A stretch of 64,000 bases of DNA, from assembly GCA_018712645.1 (NCBI GenBank), contig DVGO01000056.1:1-64000 (forward strand), in the 5' to 3' direction. Every line of letters begins with the position of its first letter. The stretch's first letter is position 1. This DNA is from Candidatus Faecousia faecavium. Lineage in GTDB: Bacteria > Bacillota > Clostridia > Oscillospirales > Oscillospiraceae. The translations under genes and the position numbers were made by a program. The notes below the pieces were generated by a model. That model saw only the letters and a list, made by a program, of their open reading frames with translations. It had not been told where the DNA came from and searched no databases. Below, one piece after another: positions 16,409 to 25,357 of this stretch.

Positions 16409-17733
16409 TGAAAACGGAACGAAATCTGACGAGCATCGCAGCCGCGATGTTTGCATTGAATTTTTCTATCCTCGCCTTTTACTCGCTGATCTGTGTGACC
16501 ACCACTTTTCGGATATGTGACACTTTGGGTGCACATGATTTTTTGACCTCCGTACGGCAGATACCCCGATATCCCTGGCAAATGCCGGTTCAAACGCTCA
16601 GTTTATTTGCTTTGCTGTGTACGGTAAGCTTTTTCAAGATTTTCCGCCCCATCGAGCATTTTCCCTTACGGGTCGTCATTTGCGTCACAGAAATAGCCCT
16701 GTGCGCCGGAATCATCGTCTCTTTGAATTTCTATTACAGCGGTGTCGCCCTGCTTGTACTTGCTGATCTCGTCCACTATCTGCGCAGCAATCGAATGCGG
16801 CTGTGTTTTATCGTGATACTCAGCCTGATGTTTGCCTTTGGCCGATACGAGATTGTTGAACAATTCACGAGGTGTATCGCATTCAGCGCCTACCTCAGCT
16901 ACTACAACCCGATAGCCCAGAGCTGCTTTACCAGCTTGGAAAGCCTGATGGTCTGCCTGAACATTCTCCTGTTTGTTTTGTATATGATTTTGCTGTTTAC
17001 CGGTCAAAAAGAAGAAAATGCCCGCATTCGCAAGCTGAATGAACAGCTTAACCAGGCCAACGACCAGCTTCGGGACTATGCTGTAAACATGGAGCGCATG
17101 ACGCAGATGCGGGAACGCAACCGGCTGGCCCGGGAGATTCACGACACTCTGGGACACACGCTTACCGGCATCATCATGGGGGCAGATGCGGGACTGGCTC
17201 TGTTTGATGTTGCGCCGGAGGAATCCAAGAAACGGATTCAGGTGGTTGCCCAATCCGCTCGTGACGGACTTACAGACGTGCGTCGATCCATCAAGGCTCT
17301 GCGGCCTGACGCGTTGGAACATTCCTCCCTTGCGCAGGCACTGGAGGGGCTGGTTGAGAATTTCCGTCTCACGACATCCGCCCAAATTGCCTATTACCAG
17401 GAGGCGGGTGAGCTGAATCTGGATGTGGATGAAGAGGACGCGCTGTACCGGGTTGTTCAGGAGGGACTGACGAACGCTGTCCGTCATGGCAGAGCTGACC
17501 GCATTTCTATCCGGGTCACTCGAACCGGGGACTTGGTTACCGTCAGCATTCGGGACAACGGTATCGGCTGTGGGACGCTGGTGGAAGGCTTTGGGCTGCG
17601 CCACATGCGCGAACGCCTGGATATGCTGGGCGGCACCCTGTCCTATGGGAATCTGGAGCAGGGTGCGCAGGATGGGTACACAGGCTTTTTCATTACTGTG
17701 GGCTTGCCCATCAGAAATAGAAAGGGGGAGTAA
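16408..17733 (+). CDS. Sensor histidine kinase, NarL/HisKA_3 type
   Basis: A 441-residue membrane kinase. The N-terminal 195 residues hold about six hydrophobic segments, then a coiled-coil linker, then the phosphoacceptor helix with REIHDTLGH (His 245) and an ATPase domain with QEGLTNAVRHG and DNGIGCG. It has little extracytoplasmic sequence of its own, which fits input through the separate binding proteins encoded on either side. I chose ATG 16408 (overlapping the previous stop) over GTG 16399. Its stop is three bases before the regulator start. Confidence 0.88.
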   Translation: MKTERNLTSIAAAMFALNFSILAFYSLICVTTTFRICDTLGAHDFLTSVRQIPRYPWQMPVQTLSLFALLCTVSFFKIFRPIEHFPLRVVICVTEIALCAGIIVSLNFYYSGVALLVLADLVHYLRSNRMRLCFIVILSLMFAFGRYEIVEQFTRCIAFSAYLSYYNPIAQSCFTSLESLMVCLNILLFVLYMILLFTGQKEENARIRKLNEQLNQANDQLRDYAVNMERMTQMRERNRLAREIHDTLGHTLTGIIMGADAGLALFDVAPEESKKRIQVVAQSARDGLTDVRRSIKALRPDALEHSSLAQALEGLVENFRLTTSAQIAYYQEAGELNLDVDEEDALYRVVQEGLTNAVRHGRADRISIRVTRTGDLVTVSIRDNGIGCGTLVEGFGLRHMRERLDMLGGTLSYGNLEQGAQDGYTGFFITVGLPIRNRKGE

Positions 17734-17736
17734 TCT

Positions 17737-18402
17737 GTGATTAAGGTTTTGATTGTAGACGACCAGGAATTATTTCGCGAGAGCCTAAAGGTGGTTCTGA
17801 GTGTCAGCGAAAATATCCGGGTAACCGATGCGGTATCCGGTGTGTCCCAGGCGCTGAGAAGCGCGGAGCAGGAGCGCCCGGATGTGGTTTTAATGGATAT
17901 TCGTATGCCCGGCATGGACGGCGTGGAGGGAACCAGGTTGCTGAAAAAACGGTGGCCTGATGTCAAGATCATTGTGCTTACCACTTTTGATGACGATGAA
18001 TACATATTTGGGGCGCTGAAAAATGGAGCAAGCGGTTACCTTCTAAAAGGGAGCAGCATCGCCAAATTGTCCGAGAGCATCCGAATTGCCTATGAAGACG
18101 GCGCGATTATTACCCCCACTGTGGCCACAAAGGTGATCCACCAGTTTTCACACATGGCGCAGGGTTCATCCCGGCTCCAGGTGGACAAAGAAGCCGTCAA
18201 GGATATCAGCAGGAGCGAGTGGCAGATCATCCAGACCGTGGGGGGCGGGATGTCCAACAAGGAGATTGCTCAGGAGCTTTCCCTATCCGAGGGGACCGTT
18301 CGCAACTCCATCAGCAACATCCTGTTCAAGCTGGGTCTGCGGGACCGCACACAGCTGGCAATCTGGGCCGTACAAACCGGGGCGGTGAATCGTCCGCTAT
18401 GA
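17737..18402 (+). CDS. NarL/FixJ-type response regulator
   Basis: A 221-residue regulator. The receiver has the acidic pair VDDQ, phosphoacceptor Asp 54 in LMDIRMPGMDG, the switch Thr in LTTFDDDE and Lys in YLLKGSS. The C-terminal LuxR-type helix-turn-helix reads GMSNKEIAQELSLSEGTVRN. GTG 17737 follows AAAGGGGGAG. It is coupled to the kinase upstream and overlaps the lipoprotein gene downstream by four bases. The direct repeats at 19815-19855, upstream of the importer operon, are its likely targets. Confidence 0.92.
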   Translation: MIKVLIVDDQELFRESLKVVLSVSENIRVTDAVSGVSQALRSAEQERPDVVLMDIRMPGMDGVEGTRLLKKRWPDVKIIVLTTFDDDEYIFGALKNGASGYLLKGSSIAKLSESIRIAYEDGAIITPTVATKVIHQFSHMAQGSSRLQVDKEAVKDISRSEWQIIQTVGGGMSNKEIAQELSLSEGTVRNSISNILFKLGLRDRTQLAIWAVQTGAVNRPL

Positions 18403-19691
18403 AAAAATGGTTTGTAAAACGGAATGTGGTGGCACTGCTGACCCTGATGCTGTGCCTTTGTCTGGCAGGGTGCGTTGGAAATCAGGAAACAGTACTCACC
18501 ATTGGTGTGTATTCGGGAAGCTACTGGAATACGCCCAATGGAAATTGCTACCAGATTCTGGACGATGTTATCACCCTATTTGAAGAATCGCACCCCGGAG
18601 TGAAAGTCGAGTACGTCAGCGGCATTCCCGCCAATGATTACAGCGAGTGGCTGGCAGAGCAAATTATGAAGGGGACAGAGCCGGATTTGTACTTTGTACT
18701 GCCTGAGGATTTTGATCTTTTGGTATCTTCCGGGGCATTGGCACAATTGGATGAATGGATTGCCGGAGACCCGGCGTTTGACACATCTGCCTATTATGAG
18801 CCCTGTCTGCGCTCAGGGCAGTCCAAAGGCCGCCAGTATGCCCTGCCCCACGAGAGCGTTCCCACCATCATGTTCGTAAATAAGACGCTGTTGGAAGCCA
18901 ACGGCATAGACATGCCGGATAACAGCTGGACCTGGGAAGATTTTTACAACATCTGCGAACGGATCACCAATGTGAGCCTACATCAGTACGGCGTATATGG
19001 CTACTCCTGGCTGGATGCCATGTATTCCAACGGTGCGTCATTGTTTTCTGAAGACGGGCGAAGCTGCTATCTGGCTGAGGAGAATGTCCTGCAGGCCATT
19101 CAGTTTACCAAGCGGCTGGGGGAACTGAATGGCGGTTACAGCGTTACTGTCCGAGACTTTGATGTGGGCAGGGTAGCCTTCCGCCCCCTCCTTTACTCGG
19201 AATACCGGGCCTATCAGCCCTACCCCTGGCGGGTAAAGAAATACTCCGCTTTTCAGTGGGACTGTGTCAGTATGCCCGCGGGCCCTTCCGGCTCCAATAT
19301 TTCTGAGCTTCACACCATGATGTTGGGAATCAGCTCCCGCACCCGCCATGAAGAGCTTGCTTGGGAATTATGTAAACTCTTGTCCATAGACGAGAATGTG
19401 CAGCGGGAGCTTTACACCCATTCTCATGGTATTTCTCCACTCCCCGCTGTCGCGGAGGATCCCGAACTACTGCTCCAGATTCACCATGACATCCCCGAAG
19501 AAATCGGCTTCTCCCCCGATATGATTCACCGTATTATGAGCAACGCCGTGGTTGCACCCAGATTCGACGCGTACAGCCAGGCGATGATTATGGTGGAGAG
19601 TGCGATACAGGAGGCTGCCGGCAATCAGCTTGGGCAGAGCGGGATGCTCATTGCTCAGAGTGAAATCAATATTTTTCTGAATAAATCATAG
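18399..19691 (+). CDS. Lipoprotein extracellular solute-binding protein (ABC sugar type, family 1)
   Basis: A 430-residue lipoprotein. The signal peptide ends in a lipobox LAGC (Cys near 24), and the mature part resembles maltose/multiple-sugar-binding proteins: LTIGVYSG, a SHPGVKVEYVSG strand-helix pair, EPDLYF and SWTWEDFYNICE. The start overlaps the regulator stop (ATGA). Such proteins usually sit beside MalFG-type permeases, and none is here. That, and the coupling to the two-component genes, suggests a sensing role or use of a distant permease. A terminator follows at 19703. Confidence 0.85.
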   Translation: MKKWFVKRNVVALLTLMLCLCLAGCVGNQETVLTIGVYSGSYWNTPNGNCYQILDDVITLFEESHPGVKVEYVSGIPANDYSEWLAEQIMKGTEPDLYFVLPEDFDLLVSSGALAQLDEWIAGDPAFDTSAYYEPCLRSGQSKGRQYALPHESVPTIMFVNKTLLEANGIDMPDNSWTWEDFYNICERITNVSLHQYGVYGYSWLDAMYSNGASLFSEDGRSCYLAEENVLQAIQFTKRLGELNGGYSVTVRDFDVGRVAFRPLLYSEYRAYQPYPWRVKKYSAFQWDCVSMPAGPSGSNISELHTMMLGISSRTRHEELAWELCKLLSIDENVQRELYTHSHGISPLPAVAEDPELLLQIHHDIPEEIGFSPDMIHRIMSNAVVAPRFDAYSQAMIMVESAIQEAAGNQLGQSGMLIAQSEINIFLNKS

Positions 19692-19702
19692 CGTTTTTTG
19701 CA

Positions 19703-19743
19703 GAGCAAGGGCCTGCCTGGGTTTTCTGGGCAGGCCCTTGCTC
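19703..19743 (+). terminator. Strong hairpin ending the sensor cassette
   Basis: GAGCAAGGGCCTGCC (19703-19717) pairs perfectly with its complement at 19729-19743. The T-run is short, so efficiency is uncertain. Confidence 0.6.
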
Positions 19744-19814
19744 GGTGTTTTGCACAAAAAAATAGGAGTTGGTTTTTCTGAATTCGATAGCCAATTAGAA
19801 AACTTAAGAAAAAC

Positions 19815-19880
19815 ATGACAAATGTAATCTGTAATTTATGACAAATAGCACTGTATGAATATGGGCTGTTTTTGTATCAT
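19815..19880 (+). promoter_or_regulatory. Activator-type promoter with two direct repeats, HAD-importer operon
   Basis: Two copies of ATGACAAAT followed 4-5 bases later by CTGTA start at 19815 and 19838, 23 bp apart. A -10 box TATCAT lies at 19875-19880 with no good -35 box. With a start near 19887, the repeats centre near -68 and -45, classic activator positions on one helix face. The NarL-type regulator encoded just upstream is the obvious candidate to bind. Confidence 0.5.
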
Positions 19881-19935
19881 ATAGGCAGAAAAACCTGAGC
19901 CACAGAGAGAAACAGAGAGGAGGCGGTGCAATCGG

Positions 19936-20778
19936 ATGCGTACCTATTCTATCGTTTTTTTGGACATTGACGGTACCTTGCTGGACTCGCGACATCAGGT
20001 CATGCCCTGCACCCAGAATCACCTGAGATACCTGCACGGACGGGGTGTTCCCATCATCCTGTGCTCCGCCCGTCCGCCAGGGGGCGTAAATCTGGTTGCC
20101 AGACAGGTTGGCCTGCACGGCCCTATGGCGTGCTATAACGGAGGACTGGTTTTTGATGAGAACAGCACCATACTGCGGGATGTCGGAATCGATCCCCAAC
20201 TGGTTCTAAGCTTCAAGCAGTTTGTCTCAGAGCGTTTTCCGGAGCTGGTGGTAAGCGCCTATTTGTACGATGTGTGGATGGCAGAAGATCCCCATCACCC
20301 CTTGATTCAGCAGGAGGCAGATATATCCCAGTGTACGCCTCTTGGGGGCTCTCTGGAGCGAGCCGCAGATGCCGCGTCCCACGTCCACAAGCTGCTGTGT
20401 ATTGGTGACGCGATGCGCATACGGGCTTTGCAAAATGAAATTCCACGTTATTTTCCCCAACTGATGGCGCTTCGCTCCAAAGCCACTTATCTGGAAATTC
20501 TCGCCCCGGAAAGCACCAAAGACAAAGCAGCACAGGTGCTGTTGACACACTATGGCTTGGCAGCAGAGGACGCGGTGGCATTCGGCGACAATGATGTGGA
20601 TATTGCAATGCTGGAATACTGTGGTCTGGGTATCGCCATGGGAAATGCCCCAAGGCAGGTAAAGGAAGCAGCGGATTATGTGACGGCTTCCAACGATGAG
20701 GAGGGCGTCTTCATCGCGCTGAAGGGACTGCGGCTGAAAGCGCCAGACGCTGCCAGGAATCCGGAGAAAACGCGATGA
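19936..20778 (+). CDS. HAD-superfamily Cof-type sugar phosphatase
   Basis: A 280-residue Cof/HAD-IIB phosphatase. Motif I is FLDIDGTLLD at the N-terminus, motif II CSARPP near 43, and the C-terminal motifs III and IV are the Lys in STKDKA near 194 and AFGDNDVDIAML near 217. The family removes phosphate from sugar phosphates and similar metabolites, and specificity is not readable. It lies 42 bases before the importer ATPase and shares its promoter. It may deal with excess sugar phosphate or an unmetabolised phosphorylated analogue. Confidence 0.88.
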   Translation: MRTYSIVFLDIDGTLLDSRHQVMPCTQNHLRYLHGRGVPIILCSARPPGGVNLVARQVGLHGPMACYNGGLVFDENSTILRDVGIDPQLVLSFKQFVSERFPELVVSAYLYDVWMAEDPHHPLIQQEADISQCTPLGGSLERAADAASHVHKLLCIGDAMRIRALQNEIPRYFPQLMALRSKATYLEILAPESTKDKAAQVLLTHYGLAAEDAVAFGDNDVDIAMLEYCGLGIAMGNAPRQVKEAADYVTASNDEEGVFIALKGLRLKAPDAARNPEKTR

Positions 20779-20820
20779 GCGTGTTTCTCTCTGCAATAGA
20801 GTAATTGAAGGAGGTTGCAC

Positions 20821-22362
20821 ATGGAAGATTCTATCATTCTCCAAATGAGGGAAATCGTCAAGGTATTTCCGGGTGTGCGCGCGTTGGATGGCGTAAGCCT
20901 GGAGGTGCGCCGGGGTGAGATCCATTCGATCTGCGGAGAAAACGGCGCCGGAAAATCCACACTGATGAAAGTCCTGTCTGGCGTTTATCCCTATGGCTCT
21001 TATGAAGGCCAGATCATTTATATGGGAGAGGAGGCCAAGTTTAAAAATATCAAGGAATCGGAAAACGCAGGAATCGTCATCATCCATCAGGAGCTGACCA
21101 TGATCCCCGAGCTTTCCATTACCGAGAATATTTTTATGGGCAATGAGATCGTAAGGCACGGCCTCATTGACTGGGAGGAAGCCCGTCAGCGGACCACGGA
21201 ATTGCTATGCCGTGTGGGGCTGAATCTGAACCCCAACACCCTGATCAAGAATCTGGGTGTGGGCCAGCAGCAGCTGGTGGAAATCGCAAAGGCATTGTCC
21301 AAGAATGTCAAGCTGCTGATCCTGGATGAACCCACCTCTGCTCTGAATGAGGCTGATTCCGCCAATCTTCTGGAACTGATGCGGGACCTGAAGAGCAAAG
21401 GCATCACCTGTATCATGATCTCCCACAAACTCAATGAGATTGCGGCGATCTCCGATGGGGTTACTGTAATCCGCGATGGACGCACTGTCGAGACCTACCC
21501 GGTGGAAGCAGGTCATGTAGATGAGGATCGGATCATCAGCTCCATGGTAGGCCGCGCCATTGAGAACCGCTATCCGCCTCATGAGTCCCACCCCGGTGAG
21601 ATTATCTTTGAGGTATCCGACTGGTGCGTGGAGGATCCCAACGTCCCGGGCAGAATGGTCTGTAAAAACTCCGGTTTCCATGTCCGTGCCGGCGAGGTCG
21701 TGGGGTTTGCCGGCCTGATGGGCGCTGGACGGACAGAACTGATGCGCTCCATTTTCGGACACAATTACGGCATTTTCCACGGCGGTACCGTGAAAATGAA
21801 AGGTCGGGAGCTTTCTCTGCCTTCCGTTTCCGCGGCCATTGAAGCAGGCATCGCCTATGTTCCCGAAGACCGGAAGAACTTAGGACTCAATCTGCTGGAC
21901 TGCATCCGGATGACGATTGTATCAGCAAACCTGAAGGCAATCTTAAGAGGCAGACTTCTGGATTCTGACAAGGAATTGCAGGCAGCTGAGCAGAGCAGAA
22001 AAGCACTCCGGATCAAAACAAGTTCCGTGGATGCCGGTGTGACAACGTTGTCTGGCGGCAACCAGCAGAAAGTGGTTCTGGGTAAGTGGATGTTTACGCA
22101 GCCGGAGGTTTTGATTCTTGACGAACCCACCCGCGGCATCGACGTTGGTGCCAAGTACGAGATTTACCGCCTGATCCATGAGATGGCGGATCAGGGCAAG
22201 GCAGTGATCCTGGTCTCTTCGGAGCTGCCGGAACTGCTGGGTATGTCGGATCGTATCTATACCATCTGTGAAGGACGCATCACGGGTGTGATAGACAGCA
22301 AGGATGCAGACCAGGAAAAGTTGATGCGGTTGATGACAACGACATCTGACGTAAAATCATAA
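20821..22362 (+). CDS. mmsA: Multiple-monosaccharide ABC importer, ATP-binding protein
   Basis: A 513-residue double ATPase of the sugar CUT2 family (MglA/XylG/GguA). The first domain has GENGAGKSTLM, VGQQQLVEIAKAL and ILDEPTSAL. The second has a degenerate P-loop GLMGAGRTELMRS, with LSGGNQQKVVLGKW and ILDEPTRGIDVG. The mismatch in the second Walker A is normal for this family. ATG 20821 follows AAGGAGG by six bases. It pairs with the MmsB-type permease and ChvE-type binding protein that follow, importing monosaccharides such as arabinose, galactose, xylose or a mannose/lyxose-type sugar. Confidence 0.92.
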   Translation: MEDSIILQMREIVKVFPGVRALDGVSLEVRRGEIHSICGENGAGKSTLMKVLSGVYPYGSYEGQIIYMGEEAKFKNIKESENAGIVIIHQELTMIPELSITENIFMGNEIVRHGLIDWEEARQRTTELLCRVGLNLNPNTLIKNLGVGQQQLVEIAKALSKNVKLLILDEPTSALNEADSANLLELMRDLKSKGITCIMISHKLNEIAAISDGVTVIRDGRTVETYPVEAGHVDEDRIISSMVGRAIENRYPPHESHPGEIIFEVSDWCVEDPNVPGRMVCKNSGFHVRAGEVVGFAGLMGAGRTELMRSIFGHNYGIFHGGTVKMKGRELSLPSVSAAIEAGIAYVPEDRKNLGLNLLDCIRMTIVSANLKAILRGRLLDSDKELQAAEQSRKALRIKTSSVDAGVTTLSGGNQQKVVLGKWMFTQPEVLILDEPTRGIDVGAKYEIYRLIHEMADQGKAVILVSSELPELLGMSDRIYTICEGRITGVIDSKDADQEKLMRLMTTTSDVKS

Positions 22363-22386
22363 GGAAGGAAAGGATGGAATCGTCTT

Positions 22387-23598
22387 ATGAATAAAATTAA
22401 AAAAGTATTGGGAGACGACCTGCACAAATACACAATGGTAATCGCGTTGATTGCACTGATCGTTTTCTTCAATATTGCCTCGGGCGGAAAAATGATTACC
22501 CCCTCCAATTTCCAGAATCTTTTGTCCGGTAATGCGTACGTGCTGATTCTGGCCATCGGTATGCTGATGGTCATTGTCATCGGCCAGATCGACTTGTCCG
22601 TTGGTTCCGTTGCCGGTTTCTGCGGAATGGTCATGGCCATCGCATTCCAGAAATGGAATTTCCCCTGGTGGGCAGCGGTGCTGCTGGGCATGGGAATCGG
22701 TGTGCTGGTTGGCGCATGGAACGGCTTCTGGGTGGCAAAGATGGGGATTCCCGGCTTTATCACTACCCTGGGCAGCATGATGATTTTCCGCGGCGCTGTC
22801 ATCTGGATCTCCCACTCTATCTCCGTCCCCGCTCCTTCGGAACTGAAACTGTTCGGCGCCGGTCATCTGCCTGAGTGGGGCCCTGCCTTTACGGGGATGA
22901 ACAACTCCACGCTGTTGCTGGGCATCTTCGCTATCGCGTTTCTGATTTACGCAATGCTTCGTCAGCGCGCCCGTGCGAATGAGCTGCATGCAAATAAAGA
23001 ACCTCTGTGGCCTGTTGTGATCCGCATCGCACTGGGTACTGTTGCAATTGGTTACCTGACCTGGCTGTTTGGCACCGGACGCCCCGGCACCTCGTTCCCA
23101 ATCCCTGGCCTGATTCTGGTAATCCTGGTCATCATCTACCACACCATCACCCAGAAAACCAGATTTGGACGCCATATCTACGCAGTCGGCGGTAATAAGA
23201 ACGCCGCTGCCCTGTCCGGTGTCAACGTGCAGAAGACCTATTTCCTGACTATGCTGAATATGTCTTTCCTGGCTGCACTGGCCGGCATTATGTTCGTGGG
23301 ACGCTCCACTGCGGCAGGCCCTTCCGATGGTACCAGCTGGGAGATGGATGCCATTGCATCTGTCTACATTGGTGGCGCGGCCGTTTCCGGCGGTGTTGGT
23401 ACCATTATGGCTACCATGGTCGGCGGTATGATGATGGCAGTTCTGAACTCCGGCCTGATGCTGCTGGGTGTCGGTGCCGACAAGACCCAAGTCATCAAGG
23501 GCCTGGTTCTGATGGCAGCCGTTGCCTTCGACGTTTACAATAAGCGTCCCGGACATGTCTCCATTACAAAGCGCCTGTTCAACATGAATAGGGCCTAA
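22387..23598 (+). CDS. mmsB: Multiple-monosaccharide ABC importer, permease
   Basis: A 403-residue CUT2 permease with about ten membrane segments. It has the family signature IDLSVGSVAGF near residue 66 and the cytoplasmic coupling stretch FGRHIYAVGGNKNAAALSGV near 260. One protein probably forms a homodimer across the membrane, as in GguB/XylH. The gene lies 24 bases after the ATPase gene and AAGGAAAGGA precedes it. The length and the long central loop fit the multiple-monosaccharide group rather than ribose RbsC. Confidence 0.92.
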   Translation: MNKIKKVLGDDLHKYTMVIALIALIVFFNIASGGKMITPSNFQNLLSGNAYVLILAIGMLMVIVIGQIDLSVGSVAGFCGMVMAIAFQKWNFPWWAAVLLGMGIGVLVGAWNGFWVAKMGIPGFITTLGSMMIFRGAVIWISHSISVPAPSELKLFGAGHLPEWGPAFTGMNNSTLLLGIFAIAFLIYAMLRQRARANELHANKEPLWPVVIRIALGTVAIGYLTWLFGTGRPGTSFPIPGLILVILVIIYHTITQKTRFGRHIYAVGGNKNAAALSGVNVQKTYFLTMLNMSFLAALAGIMFVGRSTAAGPSDGTSWEMDAIASVYIGGAAVSGGVGTIMATMVGGMMMAVLNSGLMLLGVGADKTQVIKGLVLMAAVAFDVYNKRPGHVSITKRLFNMNRA

Positions 23599-23695
23599 AG
23601 TAAAGAAGGTTCCCCTGCTGACAAATAATTCTGATGGATTTTTGACAGCCGGGCCTTAATAAAAACCAAATACACAATAGTAGGAGGAAAAAACA

Positions 23696-24829
23696 ATGAA
23701 AAAACTGTTCGCGTTGCTCTTGGTTCTGGTTATGGTCCTGTCCATGACTGCCTGCGGCGGTGGCCGTACCGAACCTGCTCCCACAGCCACTACCCCCGCT
23801 GCACAGCCCGCTGAGGCCGACAGCAGTGCTGAGGCTCCCGCTGCAGCCGGCGGCTTTGAGGCCGGCGCCACCATCGGCGTCTCCCTGCCTTGGCTGGGTA
23901 CCCAGAACTGGAAAGAAGCCGAAGAAATGTTCAAGTCTGAGCTGGAAGCTGCCGGCTTCAAGCCCATCATCCAGGCTGCTGACAATAAGGTTCCTACGCA
24001 GCAGCAGCAGATCGAATCTATGATTCAGAACGGCGCCAAGGTTATCGTTGTTGGCCCCATCGACGGCACCCAGCTGGGCGCTGTCCTGGAAGAGGCCAAG
24101 GCTGCCGGCGTTTATGTCATTGGTTATGACCGTCTCCTGGAGAATACCACCGGCGTTGACGGCGTGGTGCAGTTCGGCAGCGTCAAGACCGGTGAGCTGC
24201 AGGCTCAGGCTCTGCTGGATGGCCTGAAGGAAATGAAGGGCGAGGGTCCCTGGAACATCGAGCTGTTCGGCGGCGGCCCCGCTGACCCCAATGCTCCCAA
24301 CTTCTTCAAGGGCGCCATGAGCGTTCTGCAGCCCCTGATCGACGACGGCACGCTGACCGTTGTTTCCGGCCAGACTGACTTCACCCAGTGTGCTACCATG
24401 GACTGGGACAACTCCAAGGCACAGGCAAGAATGGACTCCCTGCTGTCCGGCTTCTACTCTGACAAGGAAATCCACGGTGTCCTGTCTCCCAACGACGGCA
24501 TCGCCCGTGCAATCATCACCTCCTGCGAGCAGGCAGGTCAGGAGATTCCCGCTATCTCCGGTCTGGACGCTGAGAACGAGTCCGTTGAGTGGGTCTGGTC
24601 TGGACGCCAGTACTCCACCGTTGCCAAGCCCACCGACGTCCTTGTGGGAAAGACCGTTGAGATCATCAAGTCCCTGCAGGCAGGCAACGGCATGCCTGCC
24701 ACCGATGTTCAGGTGAACAACGGCAAGATCGATGTTCTCGTCTACGAGCTGCCCCCTGTCGTGGTCACCAAGGACAATGCTAAGGAAGTCTTTGCCAACG
24801 ATGCCGGCCGTCTGGCACTGCTGAAATAA
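23696..24829 (+). CDS. chvE: ChvE-type monosaccharide-binding lipoprotein
   Basis: A 377-residue lipoprotein: signal peptide with lipobox MTAC (Cys near 20), a short Pro/Ala/Thr-rich linker, then a periplasmic-binding fold with IGVSLPWLGTQNW, VIVVGPIDGTQLG, YVIGYDRLL and a hinge around LSPNDGIARAII. It delivers sugar to MmsAB and could also feed the sensory system. GTAGGAGGAA precedes the ATG. Base composition at third positions is strongly biased (C-rich), typical of a highly expressed binding protein. A strong terminator follows at 24851. Confidence 0.92.
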   Translation: MKKLFALLLVLVMVLSMTACGGGRTEPAPTATTPAAQPAEADSSAEAPAAAGGFEAGATIGVSLPWLGTQNWKEAEEMFKSELEAAGFKPIIQAADNKVPTQQQQIESMIQNGAKVIVVGPIDGTQLGAVLEEAKAAGVYVIGYDRLLENTTGVDGVVQFGSVKTGELQAQALLDGLKEMKGEGPWNIELFGGGPADPNAPNFFKGAMSVLQPLIDDGTLTVVSGQTDFTQCATMDWDNSKAQARMDSLLSGFYSDKEIHGVLSPNDGIARAIITSCEQAGQEIPAISGLDAENESVEWVWSGRQYSTVAKPTDVLVGKTVEIIKSLQAGNGMPATDVQVNNGKIDVLVYELPPVVVTKDNAKEVFANDAGRLALLK

Positions 24830-24850
24830 GAATCCAATCGAAACATAACA

Positions 24851-24881
24851 AGGCGGCGGAAGGATTATCCTTCCGCCGCCT
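24851..24881 (+). terminator. Terminator of the importer operon
   Basis: AGGCGGCGGAAGGA pairs perfectly with its complement (24868-24881) around TTA; very stable, with no long T-run. Confidence 0.7.
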
Positions 24882-25000
24882 CAATACGGCTATCATCTGA
24901 ATGTGGCAAACCCTCTGGAGATCATCATAGCGGATGTTCAACCCAGGGGGTTTTTACGTTTTGGAATGAATGCTCACAAACCACTTTCCATTTGTGGGTA

Positions 25001-25357
25001 CTCATTTCAAAACGAGCTGGGATTCCAAAGGGATGGCAATTCCTTTGGCTCGGGGTCATCCAATAGGGGCGAGAGCGCCCTGTTGGCTGAGGATTCCAAA
25101 GGGACAGCGTTCCCTTAGCGGTGGTTTCCAAAGGCGGCAGCGCTGCCTTGGCGGGAAGAATCCAATGAAACCGGCGGTTTCGTGGCACACGATCTTGCTC
25201 GCAAGGTCTAGTGTGTTATACCTTTGGCGACCGTGGGTGGCGGAAAGGGATTGTTCGGGGCGGGAACAACCCCTTTCCGCCAGCCACAGAACAGGCGGAT
25301 TTTGGCGCGCCACGCGCTGAAATTCAGGATTTGCCCCTCGGCAAAATCCGCCTGTTC
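25001..25357. repeat. Array of hairpins with about 34-bp spacing, in a gene-free gap
   Basis: The 24882-25483 gap between convergent genes holds no credible ORF. Five imperfect hairpins of a common form (CCAAAGGG, a short loop, CCCTTTGG, then C) begin at 25025, 25060, 25096, 25128 and 25162, separated by 9-11-base linkers that mostly end in ATT or TTT. A smaller one (CTC...GAG) precedes at 25001. Larger hairpins follow at 25186-25215, 25238-25282 and 25289-25357, the last with perfect 16-bp arms. Stem bases vary while pairing is largely kept. This is not a CRISPR: repeats are not identical and spacers are too short. Confidence 0.65.

Noticed and set aside
16408-18402. LytS/YesN-type system
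   Set aside because: The kinase has a HisKA_3-type REIHDTLGH box and the regulator a LuxR-type helix-turn-helix, so it belongs to the NarL class; only the binding-protein arrangement resembles XylFII-LytS-YesN.
18399-24829. The lipoprotein at 18399 as the binding subunit of the MmsAB importer
   Set aside because: It has the maltose-type fold used with MalFG-type permeases, it is in a different transcription unit behind a terminator, and the importer has its own ChvE-type protein.
25025-25185. CRISPR-like array
   Set aside because: Repeats are palindromic and not identical, linkers are only 9-11 bases, and there are no cas genes.
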